Positions 17,474 through 27,590 are shown, counted from the first letter of the stretch. The stretch is DNA of 64,000 nucleotides from Mycobacterium sp. SMC-4 (GCF_025263265.1 NZ_CP079869.1:3968001-4032000), one strand, 5' to 3'. Notes: generated from the sequence alone by a model not told the origin. Made by a program: numbers and translations.

Positions 17474-17911
17474 ATGTCCTGTGTGTTCTGCGCCATCGTC
17501 GGCGGCGATGCTCCGGCCATCCGGATCCACGAAGACGACGACTACCTTGCTCTGCTCGACATCAGGCCGTTCACCCGCGGCCACACGCTGGTGATCCCGA
17601 AACGCCACACCGTCGATCTCACCGACACGCCGCCGGCGACACTGACCCGGATGACCGAGATCGGCCAGCGCATCGCGCTGGCCGCCCGGGTCTCGGGACT
17701 GCACGCCGACGGCAACAACCTCGTCCTCAACGACGGCAAGGCGGCGTTCCAGTCGGTGTTCCACATTCACCTGCACGTCGTGCCACGCCGCGACGGCGAC
17801 AAGTTCTCCTTCGCCAAGGGAATGCTGCTGCGCCGCGACGCCGACCGCGAGGAGACCGGGCGGATTCTGCGCGCGGCACTGGCGCGACTGGACACCACCG
17901 GCCAGGATTGA
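17474..17911 (+). CDS. HIT-family nucleotide hydrolase/transferase (Rv1262c-like)
   Basis: 145 residues. The histidine-triad motif HIHLHVVPR occurs at about residues 96-104, with the upstream conserved block FTRGHTLVIPKRH. The N-terminal CVFC pair is typical of Hint-type members, where it often binds zinc. Members hydrolyse nucleoside phosphoramidates or related nucleotides. The gene starts 4 bases after the glycosylase and ends 3 bases before the next gene, so it is operonic with both. It corresponds to Rv1262c in the conserved order. Confidence 0.92.
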   Translation: MSCVFCAIVGGDAPAIRIHEDDDYLALLDIRPFTRGHTLVIPKRHTVDLTDTPPATLTRMTEIGQRIALAARVSGLHADGNNLVLNDGKAAFQSVFHIHLHVVPRRDGDKFSFAKGMLLRRDADREETGRILRAALARLDTTGQD

Positions 17912-17914
17912 CCC

Positions 17915-18373
17915 ATGAGTGTTGCGCAGTGGGTCGAACAAAACGTCGGATACCGGCTGTTGATGCTGCATGACGCGCTTTACCAGCGCACGAACGGCCT
18001 TGTCGGCCATCGGATTCCGCTGCCGGGCGTACCACCGAGCCTGTTGTTGCACACAGTGGGCGCCAAGACCGGAAAGGCGCGCACCACCACACTGTCCTAC
18101 TTTCCGGACCGAGGCGACTACCTGGTGGTCGCGTCCAAGGGCGGGGACCCGAAGGCCCCCGGCTGGTACCACAACCTCAAGGCCGACCCGAACATCGAGA
18201 TCAACCTCGGGACCCGGCGGCTGAAAGTCAGCGCGACCCCGGTGCATGCCGACGACCCCGACTATGCCCGGATGTGGGCGCTGGTCAACGCACAGAACTC
18301 GAACCGCTACAACGGGTACCAGAAGCGGACCAGCCGCCCGATCCCGATTGTGCGGCTCACCCCGCGGCCCTAG
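17915..18373 (+). CDS. F420-dependent nitroreductase-family (Ddn-like) protein, Rv1261c-like
   Basis: 152 residues matching the deazaflavin-dependent nitroreductase family: the GAKTGKARTTTLSYF block contacting F420 phosphates, followed by YLVVASKGGDPKAPGWYHNL and the substrate-side ending NRYNGYQKRTSRPIPIVRL. The M. tuberculosis relatives reduce quinones or nitroimidazoles with F420H2 at the membrane. Stop codon overlaps the convergent luciferase-like gene by 4 bases. The native substrate is not predictable from sequence. Confidence 0.9.
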   Translation: MSVAQWVEQNVGYRLLMLHDALYQRTNGLVGHRIPLPGVPPSLLLHTVGAKTGKARTTTLSYFPDRGDYLVVASKGGDPKAPGWYHNLKADPNIEINLGTRRLKVSATPVHADDPDYARMWALVNAQNSNRYNGYQKRTSRPIPIVRLTPRP

Positions 18374-19419
18374 AACACCGCCTTTGCCAACAGTTCGAGA
18401 GTGACTTCCCGGGCCGGGGCCGTCGCCGGGTCCACACCGCGGTGGGCCGAGGCCACCGGGTGGACCATCACCTCATCGACGGCGAACCTTTCGGCCAGTG
18501 CGTGCAGTTGCTCAGCCGCTTGCTCGGGCGAGCCCACCACCGCTTGGTGTAGCCCGGCCTGGACGATCGCCTGCGCCCGAGCGCTGAGCTGCTGGGCTTC
18601 GGCGTCTTCGACGAGGTCGAGCGGGCCCAGCGGCTGACCGGTCCGCAGCCTGGCCATCATCTGCAGGTTCGGCAGGATCAGCCGCATCGCCTCGTCGCCG
18701 GTCGCGGCCACCACCGCGTTGACGGTCAGGAAGGTCACCGGTTCAGGGGTTGACTCGCTGGGCCGGAAGTCGTCGCGGTACAGCCGTAGGGCCTCTTCGG
18801 TGCCTTGCCCGGAAAAGTGGTGGGCGAACACGTACGGCAACCCCTTGGCCGCGGCCAGCCGCGCTGAGTACATCGACGAACCGAGCAGCCACAGCCTGGG
18901 TTCGGTGACCGCGGCCGGTGTGGCCTTGAGGACGTAGTTGTCGCGCATCAGGTCACGCGGCAACGGGACCCGCACTCCGTTGCTGCTCATCAGCGCGACG
19001 ACATCGTCGAGGTAGTCGGGGAAGGCTTCGATGTCGCGATCGTCACGCCCTGCAGCGCCGCGCAGCGCCATCGAGGTGACCGGATCCGAACCCGGGGCAC
19101 GACCGATGCCGAGATCGATGCGGCCGGGATGAGCAGCCTCCAGCAGCGCGAACTGCTCGGCGACCGCCAGCGGCGCATGGTTGGGCAGCATCACCCCACC
19201 GGAACCCAGTCGCAGCGCCGTCGTGTGCGCGGCCAGGTGGGCGATCAACACCGGCGGGCTGGTCGCGGCGACCGAGGGCATGTTGTGGTGCTCGGCCACC
19301 CAGTACCGGGTGTAGCCGAGCCCATCGGCGACCTGGGCGAGCCGCGTCGTGGCAGCCAGGGCGTCGGCGGTCGTCTGGTCGGACCGGACGGGGACGAGGT
19401 CGAGTACAGAAAGACGCAT
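18370..19419 (-). CDS. LLM-class (luciferase-like) flavin-dependent oxidoreductase
   Basis: 349 residues from ATG 19419 (MRLSVLDLVPVR); the frame is open further upstream but the homologous start is here. TIM-barrel luciferase-like monooxygenase features: RYWVAEHHNMPSVAATSPPVLIAHLA, SGGVMLPNHAPLAVAEQFA and DLGIGRAPGSDP, the last being a flavin-binding block of this class. The mid-region WLLGSSMYSARLAAAKGLPYVFAHHF is also diagnostic. It uses FMNH2 or F420 by family; the EHH motif fits the FMN-dependent MsnO8-like subgroup. Convergent with the Ddn-like gene. Substrate unknown. Confidence 0.9.
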   Translation of the reverse strand: MRLSVLDLVPVRSDQTTADALAATTRLAQVADGLGYTRYWVAEHHNMPSVAATSPPVLIAHLAAHTTALRLGSGGVMLPNHAPLAVAEQFALLEAAHPGRIDLGIGRAPGSDPVTSMALRGAAGRDDRDIEAFPDYLDDVVALMSSNGVRVPLPRDLMRDNYVLKATPAAVTEPRLWLLGSSMYSARLAAAKGLPYVFAHHFSGQGTEEALRLYRDDFRPSESTPEPVTFLTVNAVVAATGDEAMRLILPNLQMMARLRTGQPLGPLDLVEDAEAQQLSARAQAIVQAGLHQAVVGSPEQAAEQLHALAERFAVDEVMVHPVASAHRGVDPATAPAREVTLELLAKAVF

Positions 19420-19500
19420 TACCAGGTCAACGCACGCCCGGGTTCGCGCGTTCCCGCCACCCGCCGCGGTTTCGGCGCGCTCGAGCACCGACAGCGTCGT

Positions 19501-20337
19501 TTAGCGCGCCGTAATCGCCAACTGGCGGGCGGTGGCGAAGACGTCGTCCATCATCGACGGGGTCAGCCGACCGGTGAAGGTGTTCTGCTGGCTGGGGTGA
19601 AAGCAACCCAGCAGCTGCACCGGGCCGCGGGGTGTGCTCAGCGTTGCGGTCACACCGTGGCCGAACTTCGGCGCCGGGACGCCGACGGTGCCCCCATGGC
19701 GCCGGATCATCGCCAACCCGACCTGCCACGCGAATCCGCCGAGCGCGACGATCACCCGGACATCAGCCTCGGTCAATCGCCATTCGGCGTCCAGCCAGGG
19801 CGCACAGGCGCTGCGCTCGGCGGGGGTGGGCGCGTTGGCCGGCGGCGCGCAGCGCACCGACGCGACCACCCGAACATCATGGAGCACCAGGCCATCGGCG
19901 CTGTCGACACAGAGCTCCTGGTTGGCCAGCCCGCTGCGGTGCAGCGACGCGTACAGGAAGTCGCCGGAGCGGTCCCCGGTGAACACCCGTCCGGTGCGGT
20001 TGGCGCCGTGAGCGGCCGGGGCGAGACCGAGCACCCAGATCCGGGGCCGGGCCGCACCGAAGCCGGGTGCCGGCCGCCCCCAGTACGGCTGGTCGGCGTA
20101 GGACTTGCGCTTGTCGGCGGCGACCTGTTCGCGCCACGCCACCAGCCGCGGACAGGCCCGGCATACCGACACCGCGGCGTCGACCTGGCGGAGTGTGCGC
20201 ACACCTGCGGCCATGGCCGCCACGTCAGCCGGCGTCGTCGCCACCGCAGTCCGTGGCGTGGCCGGGTCCCCGGGCCAGCCCGAGCCGGGCCGCACCGGTG
20301 AGCAGAACGCGCCTCCAATGCGCGGGTGCGGCAGCAT
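19501..20337 (-). CDS. udgB: Uracil-DNA glycosylase family 5 (UdgB)
   Basis: 278 residues from ATG 20337 ([11 protein letters not shown]), the start used by the M. tuberculosis protein Rv1259. Family 5 motifs are present: motif 1 [14 protein letters not shown] with a non-Asp active site, and motif 2 [12 protein letters not shown]. Cysteines in SVCRACPRL and ASVRCAPP are placed for the [4Fe-4S] cluster of this family. UdgB removes uracil, hypoxanthine and other deaminated bases from double-stranded DNA. The gene is divergent from the Tap efflux gene with 74 bases between starts. Confidence 0.95.
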   Translation of the reverse strand: MLPHPRIGGAFCSPVRPGSGWPGDPATPRTAVATTPADVAAMAAGVRTLRQVDAAVSVCRACPRLVAWREQVAADKRKSYADQPYWGRPAPGFGAARPRIWVLGLAPAAHGANRTGRVFTGDRSGDFLYASLHRSGLANQELCVDSADGLVLHDVRVVASVRCAPPANAPTPAERSACAPWLDAEWRLTEADVRVIVALGGFAWQVGLAMIRRHGGTVGVPAPKFGHGVTATLSTPRGPVQLLGCFHPSQQNTFTGRLTPSMMDDVFATARQLAITAR

Positions 20338-20411
20338 CACCCGCCCAGTGTGCCCGGCCGACGAAATTCGTTCGCCGCCGCCATCGCGTGGCGGTACATT
20401 CACCGCGAATC

Positions 20412-21638
20412 ATGATCACCGGCGAACGCGGGCCCATCCTGCTGATACTGTCCGCGGCGCTGATGGCCGGTGCGGGCAACGGCATCTCGATCATCGCGTT
20501 CCCGTGGCTGGTACTGCAGCGCAACGGTTCGGCGCTGGAAGCCTCTGTGGTGGCGATGGCCGGCACGCTGCCGCTGCTGGTCGCCACCGTGTTCGCCGGC
20601 GCCGCGGTGGACTACCTGGGCAGGCGCCGGGTCTCGATGATCTCGGATCTGCTCTCCGGGCTCTCGGTGGCCGCGGTACCGGTGATCGCGCTGGCCTTCG
20701 GCGTCGAGGCGGTCAACGTCGCGGTGCTGGCCGCGCTGGGAGCGGTCTTCGACCCGGCCGGCATGACCGCGCGCGAGACGATGCTGCCCGAAGCCGCGGT
20801 GCACGCCGGCTGGACGCTGGACAAAGCCAACAGCTACTACGAAGCGGTCTTCAACCTGGCCTACATCGTGGGCCCGGGTATCGGTGGGCTGCTGATCGCC
20901 ACGCTCGGTGGGGTGAACACGATGTGGGTCACCGCAGCGACGTTCGCGGTGTCGATCGGGTTGATCGCGGCGCTGCGATTGGCAGGTGCCGGAGTACCCG
21001 ACCGCAGCGAACTGCCTGAGCACGTGTGGGCCGGGATCGTCGAAGGGCTGCGCTTCGTCTGGAACCTGCGGGTGCTGCGGGTGCTGGCGCTGATCGACCT
21101 GGTGGTCGTCGGGTTGTACATGCCGATGGAGAGCGTGTTGTTCCCGAAGTACTTCACCGACCGCGACGAGCCCGCACAGCTGGGCTGGGTGTTGATGGCG
21201 TTGTCGCTGGGTGGACTGATCGGGGCACTGGGTTACGCGGTGACCTCTCGCTATATCAGCCGGCGCGTCACGATGATCGCCGCGGTGCTGACCCTGGGCG
21301 CCACCATGACGGTCATCGCGTTCCTGCCTCCGCTCCCGGTCATCCTGGTGATGGCCGTGATCGGTGGGTTCGCCTACGGCCCGATCCAGCCGATCTACAA
21401 CTTCGTGATGCAGACGCGGGCCCCACAACACCTGCGCGGACGCGTCGTCGGGGTGATGGGGTCGCTGGCTTACGCCGCCGGACCGCTGGGCCTGATCGTG
21501 GCCGGCCCGCTGGCGGACTCGGCCGGGCTGCACACGACCTTTCTGGCGTTGTCGGTTCCGATGCTGCTGCTGGGACTGGTCGCGGCATTCCTGCCGGCGC
21601 TGCGCGATCTCGACGAGCCGGTGCCGCCGCCCGCATAG
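20412..21638 (+). CDS. tap: Tap-type MFS multidrug efflux pump (Rv1258c-like)
   Basis: 408 residues from ATG 20412 (MITGERGPILL), close to the 419 residues of M. tuberculosis Tap. About twelve transmembrane helices; the MFS motif A occurs as DYLGRRRVSM and the distinctive block MPMESVLFPKYFTDR is shared with Tap. Tap exports tetracycline and aminoglycosides by proton antiport in mycobacteria and contributes to intrinsic resistance. A CDS for an FAD oxidase follows after 9 bases. In pathogens the gene is induced by WhiB7; no clear WhiB7 site was seen in the short upstream gap. Confidence 0.95.
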   Translation: MITGERGPILLILSAALMAGAGNGISIIAFPWLVLQRNGSALEASVVAMAGTLPLLVATVFAGAAVDYLGRRRVSMISDLLSGLSVAAVPVIALAFGVEAVNVAVLAALGAVFDPAGMTARETMLPEAAVHAGWTLDKANSYYEAVFNLAYIVGPGIGGLLIATLGGVNTMWVTAATFAVSIGLIAALRLAGAGVPDRSELPEHVWAGIVEGLRFVWNLRVLRVLALIDLVVVGLYMPMESVLFPKYFTDRDEPAQLGWVLMALSLGGLIGALGYAVTSRYISRRVTMIAAVLTLGATMTVIAFLPPLPVILVMAVIGGFAYGPIQPIYNFVMQTRAPQHLRGRVVGVMGSLAYAAGPLGLIVAGPLADSAGLHTTFLALSVPMLLLGLVAAFLPALRDLDEPVPPPA

Positions 21639-21647
21639 GATTGCGGA

Positions 21648-23009
21648 GTGGACGCGCTGGCCGGGCTGATCGCCGAAATCCCCGAGGGCATGGTGATCAC
21701 CGACCCCGACATCGTGGCGTCCTATCGGCAGGATCGCGCCGCCGACCCCGGTGCCGGCACACCGCTGGCGGTGGTTCGGCCACGTCACACCGAGGACGTG
21801 CAGCAGGTGCTGCGCTGGGCCTGCGCGCACCGGATCGCGGTGGTCCCGCGCGGCATGGGCACCGGGCTCTCTGGTGGCGCCACAGCTCTGGACGGCGGAA
21901 TCGTGTTGTCTACCGAGAAGATGCGCGACATCACCGTCGACCCGGTCACCCGAACCGCGGTGGTGCAGCCGGGGCTGCTCAACGCCGAGGTGAAGAAGGC
22001 GGTCGCCGAGTACGGGCTGTGGTACCCGCCGGACCCGTCGTCGTTCGAGATATGCAGCATCGGCGGCAACGTCGCAACCAACGCCGGTGGCCTGTGCTGC
22101 GTGAAATACGGGGTGACCACCGATTACGTACTGGGGTTGCAGGTGGTGCTTGCCGACGGCACCGCGGTGCGCCTCGGTGGTCCACGCCTGAAGGACGCCG
22201 CAGGACTGCCGTTGACGAAGTTGTTCGTCGGCAGCGAGGGCACCCTCGGAGTGGTGACCGAGGTGACGGTCAAGTTGCTGCCGGCCCAGCACCGGGGCGC
22301 CACCGTGGTGTCGACGTTCGATTCGGTGAGCGCCGCCTGTGACGCGGTGGTCAGCATCACCGGCAGGATCCGGCCCTCGATGCTGGAATTCATGGACTCG
22401 GTGGCGATCAACGCCGTCGAGGACAAGCTGAAGATGGGCCTGGACCGCACCGCGGCGGCCATGCTGGTCGCGTCCTCCGACGACCGCGGCGCCGCCGGCA
22501 CCGAAGACGTCGAGTTCATGGCGGCGGTGTTCACCGAACACGGTGCCACAGAGGTGTTTTCGACATCCGACCCGGACGAGGGCGAAGCCTTCGTCGCTGC
22601 CCGCCGGTTCGCGATCCCGGCAGTGGAGGCCAAGGGCTCACTGCTCCTCGAAGACGTCGGGGTTCCGCTGCCCGCTCTGGCGGAGCTGGTCAGCGGTGTG
22701 GACAAGATCGCCGCCGACCGCGATGTGGTGATCTCGGTCATCGCCCATGCCGGGGACGGCAACACCCACCCGCTGATCGTCTTCGATCCGGCTGATTCGG
22801 CGATGCACCAGCGGGCCCAGCTGGCGTTCGGCGAGATCATGGATCTGGCTGTCGGGTTGGGCGGGACCATCACCGGCGAACACGGTGTCGGACGCCTGAA
22901 GCGACCCTGGCTGGCCGGTCAGCTCGGCCCCGAGGTCATGGAGCTCAACCGTCGGATCAAGGCCGCGCTGGACCCCGACGGCATTCTCAACCCAGGCGCC
23001 GGCTTCTAG
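21648..23009 (+). CDS. FAD-linked oxidoreductase, GlcD/D-lactate dehydrogenase type (Rv1257c-like)
   Basis: 453 residues from GTG 21648. Vanillyl-alcohol-oxidase-type FAD domain (FAD_binding_4): VVPRGMGTGLSGGATALDGGIVLSTEKM and IGGNVATNAGGLCCVKYGVT, then a GlcD-type cap domain with SVIAHAGDGNTHPLI and GTITGEHGVGRLK. These are the signatures of 2-hydroxyacid dehydrogenases such as glycolate or D-lactate oxidase. It is 9 bases after tap on the same strand, so cotranscribed, the same pair as in M. tuberculosis. The exact hydroxyacid is unknown. Confidence 0.92.
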   Translation: MDALAGLIAEIPEGMVITDPDIVASYRQDRAADPGAGTPLAVVRPRHTEDVQQVLRWACAHRIAVVPRGMGTGLSGGATALDGGIVLSTEKMRDITVDPVTRTAVVQPGLLNAEVKKAVAEYGLWYPPDPSSFEICSIGGNVATNAGGLCCVKYGVTTDYVLGLQVVLADGTAVRLGGPRLKDAAGLPLTKLFVGSEGTLGVVTEVTVKLLPAQHRGATVVSTFDSVSAACDAVVSITGRIRPSMLEFMDSVAINAVEDKLKMGLDRTAAAMLVASSDDRGAAGTEDVEFMAAVFTEHGATEVFSTSDPDEGEAFVAARRFAIPAVEAKGSLLLEDVGVPLPALAELVSGVDKIAADRDVVISVIAHAGDGNTHPLIVFDPADSAMHQRAQLAFGEIMDLAVGLGGTITGEHGVGRLKRPWLAGQLGPEVMELNRRIKAALDPDGILNPGAGF

Positions 23010-23024
23010 CGCAAGCGCCGACGG

Positions 23025-24761
23025 TCAGCTGCCGGTGCCGATCTGCCAGTTCGAGGCGGCCTGCTGCTGACCCCAGAACTGCTCGAATCGCCCTCCCGCA
23101 GAGAGCAGTTCGTCGATCGTCCCGTCCTCGACCACCCGCCCGTCCTCGACGAACAGCACCCGGTCGGCGTGGCGGATGCTGGCCAGCCGGTGCGCGACGA
23201 TGACGCGGGTGCGGGGACGCGGATCGGCGGTCAGCGCGTCGACGACGGCGGCCTCGTTCTCGGTGTCCAGCGCGCTGGTCGCCTCGTCGACGAGTAGTAC
23301 CGGGGCCGGCTTGAGCAGCGCTCGCGCGATGCTGACCCGCTGCCGCTCGCCACCCGACAGGGCCGCTCCGGCTTCCCCGACCAGGGTGGCTTCCCCGTCG
23401 GGTAGCCGCGCGGTCAGTTCGTCCACCCTCGCCAACCGCATGGCCGTCGAGACCGCGGCGGCATCAGCGGTGGGATCGCCGGCGACGACGTTGTCGCGCA
23501 ACGCACCGTCGAACAGATATGGGTGCTGGAACACCACGCTGACCGCACCGCGGCGGGCATCGGGCTCCAGCGCCGCCAGGTCGACGCCGTCGATGAGCAC
23601 CCGGCCGGCCTGCGGCTCGTGCAGACCGGCGATCAGCGCCAGGATGGTGCTCTTGCCTGAGCCCGAGGGCCCGACGATCGCCGTGGTGGAGCCGGGCGAC
23701 AAAGTGAAACTCATCCGGTCCAGCACCCGTTGGTCGCCGTAGCCGAAGCTGACATCCTCGAAAGTGATTGCTGCTGCGCCGTTCTCGTCGGTGCGCGATC
23801 GGGTACCGACGCTCAGCTTGGGGGCATCGAGCACGCTGCGGATCCGGTCGAGGGTGGCGCGGATCGACTCGATGGCCGGGGCGAGTTCGCTGACCACCGC
23901 GAACGGTTCCAGGTAGCGGGCCAACACCACGATCAGCGCGACCGCTTCGGTGACACCGAGCTCGCCGCGCACGGTCAACCAGGCGGTCATCCCCGCGAAC
24001 AGGATCAACGCCAGCTGACTGGCCACACTGAACAACAGCTGACCGGGAATCTGCATGGTCAGCAGCCGCAGGCCGGCGCCGTGCTGGGCTTGCAGGGCAC
24101 CGCCCACCAGGCTGCGCGCCGGTTCGACCCGGCGGGCCGCGCGCAGGGCCTGCTGGGTGCGCGCGAACTCGATGATGCGTTCGGTCAACGCCGCATTGGT
24201 CTGGTCGGCCACCGCGTCAGCGGTGCGACTGAACCGGCCGGACAGCCACAGCGCACCGAACAGCACCGCCACCCCGGCCAGCGCAGCCAGCCCGAGCGGC
24301 ACCGACACGAACAGCAGCGCCAGGCTGATCGCCGCCGGCAGCAGCACGGCACCGATCAACGGGGTCAACAGGTTGACCACCAAACCGACCAGTTCCGGCC
24401 CGGTCGCGGCGATCGCCTGCCGCGCGGTCGCGGTGTTCTGCTGGTCGAACCAGCTAAGCGTGACGTCGGGCAGCGCGTCCGCCATGTCGTGCTGGGCCCG
24501 GTCGAGCACCGCGAACCCGAGTTCGAATCCCTTCCTCGCAGTGGAGGTGTCGACCACCCATCCGATGAGCGTCACCGCGGTCAACCAGCCCAGCCATGGC
24601 CAGGCCTGCGCGGGCGCGTCGCCGAAAAGCGCGGCCAGCAGCGGGATCAACAGCACCGTCGCGCCGGCGCGCAGCAGCACCGAAAGCAGGGTCAGCGCAG
24701 CGTATCCGCCGACCTGGCCACGACGGTCGTCGGGCAGCAACCGCAGCAGAGTCCCGATCAT
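23025..24761 (-). CDS. irtB: Mycobactin/carboxymycobactin ABC importer subunit IrtB
   Basis: 578 residues, nearly the length of M. tuberculosis IrtB (579). It has an ABC-exporter-fold transmembrane domain, then an ATPase with Walker [10 protein letters not shown], signature [14 protein letters not shown], Walker [13 protein letters not shown] and H-loop VIVAHRLAS. IrtA and IrtB form a heterodimer that brings iron-loaded siderophore into the cytoplasm despite the exporter fold. The ATG at 24761 overlaps the irtA stop by 4 bases, so expression is coupled. The open frame extending upstream to 24878 reads through the irtA tail repeats and is not used. Confidence 0.93.
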   Translation of the reverse strand: MIGTLLRLLPDDRRGQVGGYAALTLLSVLLRAGATVLLIPLLAALFGDAPAQAWPWLGWLTAVTLIGWVVDTSTARKGFELGFAVLDRAQHDMADALPDVTLSWFDQQNTATARQAIAATGPELVGLVVNLLTPLIGAVLLPAAISLALLFVSVPLGLAALAGVAVLFGALWLSGRFSRTADAVADQTNAALTERIIEFARTQQALRAARRVEPARSLVGGALQAQHGAGLRLLTMQIPGQLLFSVASQLALILFAGMTAWLTVRGELGVTEAVALIVVLARYLEPFAVVSELAPAIESIRATLDRIRSVLDAPKLSVGTRSRTDENGAAAITFEDVSFGYGDQRVLDRMSFTLSPGSTTAIVGPSGSGKSTILALIAGLHEPQAGRVLIDGVDLAALEPDARRGAVSVVFQHPYLFDGALRDNVVAGDPTADAAAVSTAMRLARVDELTARLPDGEATLVGEAGAALSGGERQRVSIARALLKPAPVLLVDEATSALDTENEAAVVDALTADPRPRTRVIVAHRLASIRHADRVLFVEDGRVVEDGTIDELLSAGGRFEQFWGQQQAASNWQIGTGS

Positions 24762-27430
24762 CGGGGTGCTCCCGCACCGTCGAGGCGGGGTGCTCCCGCA
24801 CCGTCGAAGCGGGGTGCCTCCGCACGGTCGTGGCGGGGTGTCTGCGCACGGTGACGGCCGGCAAGCCCGGAGTCCCACAGCGCACGGTATCGCCCACCGC
24901 GCGCAAGCAGCTCGTCGTGGGTGCCGACTTCGGCGATCCTGCCGTGATCGAGCACCACGATCTGGTCGGCGTCGGTGATGGTGTGCAGCCGGTGCGCGAT
25001 GACCAGGACGGTGCGCTCCCGGGTGAGCCGGTTGAGGGCCTGCTGGACAAGGTATTCCGACTCGGGGTCGGCGAACGCGGTGGCCTCGTCGAGGACCAGC
25101 ACCGGGGTGTCGGCCAGGATCGCGCGGGCGATGGTCAGCCGTTGCCGTTCCCCACCGGACAGCGACGAACCGGCTCCCAGCACGGTGTCATAGCCGTCGG
25201 GCATGCGCAGGATGCGCTCGTGGATCTGAGCGTCCCGGGCGGCCGCGTGGATGCGGTCGATGCCGGCGTCTGGAGCAGCCAGCGCGATGTTCTCCGCGAC
25301 GGTGCCGTGCACCAGCTGGGTGTCCTGCAGGACGAATCCGATACGACGGTACAACTCGTCGGCCGACAGGGTGCGGATGTCACGGCCGCCGATACGGATG
25401 GTGCCGGCGGCCACGTCGTGGAACCGCGCGGCCAGCGCAGCCAGCGTGGACTTGCCCGAGCCCGACGGTCCGACCAGCGCGGTCACCGTGCCCGGCCGCA
25501 ACGTCAGCGTCACGTCGTCGATCACCGGTATCCCCGAGCGGTAACTGAAGCTGACGTGGTCGAACTCCAACTCACCTGCGGCGCTCTGGTCGGCCGCTGG
25601 TGCCGCAACGACGTCGAGCTCGGTTTCGTCGAGCGCGGTCTGAATCCGCCGGGCGGCCTGCATTCCGCTCTGGATGCCACCCATGCCGTATCCGATTCCC
25701 AACAATCGGGAGCCGAATGTGGTGCCCAGCAACAAGAAGGGCAGCAGGTTCACCGGATCGATGCTGCCCGAGACCACCAGCGGGACACCGGCAACCAGTA
25801 TCAGCCACAGGAAGGTCGAGGGCCGGGTGACGATGTCCATCAGCGTCTTCTTGCCGACGAACGGGCGCTGCCAGCTGTTGAGGAAATCGATGTAGTCGTC
25901 GAGCCGGCGCCGGAAGCTGGACCCGGCCACACCGCCGAAGACCCGGATGACCGGTTGCCCTTCCAGATAGGCGCCGGCTTCGGCGCTCATCCGTTCAGCC
26001 CAGCGCGGCGCCTGAGTGATCTTGGAGCCCGACTGCACCATCATCACCCACATCAGGACGAGATAGACCAGCACCGGGCCGAACAGCAGCAGCGCGATGC
26101 GCCAGTCGACGACGAACAGGTACACCAACACCGCGACGGGAGCGACGATCGCGGCCACTGCATCAGGGATGGCATGGGTGACCAGATAGTGCAGTGCCAG
26201 TGCGTCGTCGGTGACGAGCTGTTTGACCGATGCCGAGCCGCGCCGGGTGAACCATCCCAGCGGCAGCCGAGACATCTTGGTCAGCAATCGATTCCGCAGC
26301 TGATGGGCAAACCGGGCGTCGAGCCGATGCAACCACAGCGTCAGCGCCGCCGCCAGGAACGCTCCGATGCCCAGCAACGACACCGCGGTCAGGCCCAACC
26401 CCCACAACCGGTCCTGCCCGGCGCCGGTGAGCAGCAGCCGGGCCAGCTCGACCAGCAGCACGAACGGGGCGAGCTCGATCACCGTGATGACCGCCTGCAA
26501 CGCCCCGGCCACGATCAGCGGCCTGCGGAGCGGGGCAAGCAGCCGGCCGGCCCCCTCGGCCCGCCAGCGCCCGCGGGCCCCCGCGTCGGCCGTCGGCTCT
26601 TGGCGGTGCGGCACAGTGGCAGTCGGCGAGGACGCCGCCTCCCAGCTCGCCTCGGCTTTGACGTCGGCGCTGTCGCCGCCACGGTGCGAGCCCATCGCCC
26701 GGCCTTGCGTCCAGTAGGCCTGCGCGTGGATCTCCTGCTTGGGGAAGCCGAACTCGTCGCGCAACCGTGCGCGCAGCGGCTTCAGCGAGCCGGCCTCGGG
26801 CCCGACCCAGGCATACCAGTTCGACCAGTCCCTGGCCTCGACAGCGGCGCTCAGCGAGTCGGTGCCGCGGCGCGGCACCCGGTGCAGCGTCAGTCGGGGA
26901 TGCTCGGTAATCGGGATCAGCCGGTCGTCGTCCCGGTGTTGCTCGAGGTAGAGCTCGATCGGGATGTCGTCGGGGACCGCGCCGATGATGCCGTTGATCG
27001 CCGGGGTGGACGCCGAATCCCCGATCAGCAGATACCCGGCCGGGCGGTCGAGCGCGTCCTCGGGAACGCAAAAGCCTTTGGAACCCAGCGAGACCACCGA
27101 GATCGTCGTGCCCGGTTCGACGTCGCGCGCCCAGGTCGAGGCCGGTCCGGCCGGATCGTGCAGCACCATGTCGACGGCGAAGCGCCCGCTGTCGGGTTCG
27201 GCCTCGGTGATCGTGTAGGCGCGCTGGAACTCGGTGTCCGAACCGTCGGGGTCGGGGAACCAGAACCGTAGCCAGGTCGTCGGTTCGGCGACCACATCCT
27301 CGAACAGGGTGGGGGCGGCCATTCGTACTCGCACGAAGTGCGGCGCCAGGTAGCGCTTCTCCAGCACCGTGGCCTCGTGGTCACGGGCACCCAGCCCGCG
27401 CAGCACCGCGCCTTGGAAACCGCGAGCCAT
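24758..27430 (-). CDS. irtA: Mycobactin ABC importer and ferric-siderophore reductase subunit IrtA
   Basis: 890 residues from ATG 27430 ([12 protein letters not shown]). The N-terminal about 280 residues are a siderophore-interaction domain with FAD-binding RAYTITEAE and the C-terminal [13 protein letters not shown] block; it reduces iron from mycobactin on the cytoplasmic side. Then a linker, a six-helix transmembrane domain and an ATPase (Walker [10 protein letters not shown], signature [14 protein letters not shown], Walker [11 protein letters not shown]). It is about 30 residues longer than M. tuberculosis IrtA, largely from a C-terminal tail of 8-residue repeats (APRFDGAG type). An IdeR box sits 73 bases upstream, so iron starvation should induce the operon. 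Confidence 0.95.
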   Translation of the reverse strand: MARGFQGAVLRGLGARDHEATVLEKRYLAPHFVRVRMAAPTLFEDVVAEPTTWLRFWFPDPDGSDTEFQRAYTITEAEPDSGRFAVDMVLHDPAGPASTWARDVEPGTTISVVSLGSKGFCVPEDALDRPAGYLLIGDSASTPAINGIIGAVPDDIPIELYLEQHRDDDRLIPITEHPRLTLHRVPRRGTDSLSAAVEARDWSNWYAWVGPEAGSLKPLRARLRDEFGFPKQEIHAQAYWTQGRAMGSHRGGDSADVKAEASWEAASSPTATVPHRQEPTADAGARGRWRAEGAGRLLAPLRRPLIVAGALQAVITVIELAPFVLLVELARLLLTGAGQDRLWGLGLTAVSLLGIGAFLAAALTLWLHRLDARFAHQLRNRLLTKMSRLPLGWFTRRGSASVKQLVTDDALALHYLVTHAIPDAVAAIVAPVAVLVYLFVVDWRIALLLFGPVLVYLVLMWVMMVQSGSKITQAPRWAERMSAEAGAYLEGQPVIRVFGGVAGSSFRRRLDDYIDFLNSWQRPFVGKKTLMDIVTRPSTFLWLILVAGVPLVVSGSIDPVNLLPFLLLGTTFGSRLLGIGYGMGGIQSGMQAARRIQTALDETELDVVAAPAADQSAAGELEFDHVSFSYRSGIPVIDDVTLTLRPGTVTALVGPSGSGKSTLAALAARFHDVAAGTIRIGGRDIRTLSADELYRRIGFVLQDTQLVHGTVAENIALAAPDAGIDRIHAAARDAQIHERILRMPDGYDTVLGAGSSLSGGERQRLTIARAILADTPVLVLDEATAFADPESEYLVQQALNRLTRERTVLVIAHRLHTITDADQIVVLDHGRIAEVGTHDELLARGGRYRALWDSGLAGRHRAQTPRHDRAEAPRFDGAGAPRLDGAGAPR
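24763..24858 (+). repeat. Four 24-bp tandem repeats at the irtA-irtB junction
   Basis: Units start at 24763, 24787, 24811 and 24835, each opening GGGGTG; the first two differ at one base and the outer two are more diverged. In frame they encode an eight-residue repeat ([16 protein letters not shown], then diverged copies) at the C-terminus of IrtA, ending next to the irtB start. The 24-bp period keeps the frame if copy number changes. Confidence 0.9.
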
Positions 27431-27502
27431 CGCCTCTCCTCTCCCGCGCGTCCCCGGCTTCCGGCGGATGACCGGACCGCTGTGCACTGAGGTTCGCTGT
27501 AC

Positions 27503-27521
27503 TGAGGGTAGCCTTACCGAC
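27503..27521. promoter_or_regulatory. IdeR iron box upstream of irtA
   Basis: TGAGGGTAGCCTTACCGAC matches the mycobacterial IdeR consensus TTAGGTTAGCCTAACCTAA at 14 of 19 positions, including the core TAGCCT. It lies 73 bases upstream of irtA on the minus strand and overlaps a plausible -10 (TACCCT on that strand). IdeR with Fe(II) represses irtAB in M. tuberculosis, so the same control is expected here. Confidence 0.75.
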
Positions 27522-27555
27522 CCCGGCAGCGGTGAGTCCACCTGCGACCGATCGA

Positions 27556-27584
27556 TTGACAATCAAGGCAACTTGTCGTACGAA
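27556..27584 (+). promoter_or_regulatory. Strong sigma-70-type promoter of cyp130, predicted leaderless
   Basis: TTGACA at 27556-27561, a 17-base spacer, then TACGAA at 27579-27584. Initiation about 7 bases later falls on the A of the cyp130 ATG at 27591, so the mRNA would be leaderless. GATTGACAATC (27554-27564) over the -35 and TCGTACGA (27576-27583) over the -10 are perfect short palindromes, possible operator halves for the adjacent TetR regulator. Confidence 0.55.
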
Positions 27585-27590
27585 TAAGAC

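Noticed and set aside
20400..22541. A 713-codon minus-strand frame across tap and the FAD oxidase
   Set aside because: Antisense shadow; His/Arg/Gln-rich translation with no domain.
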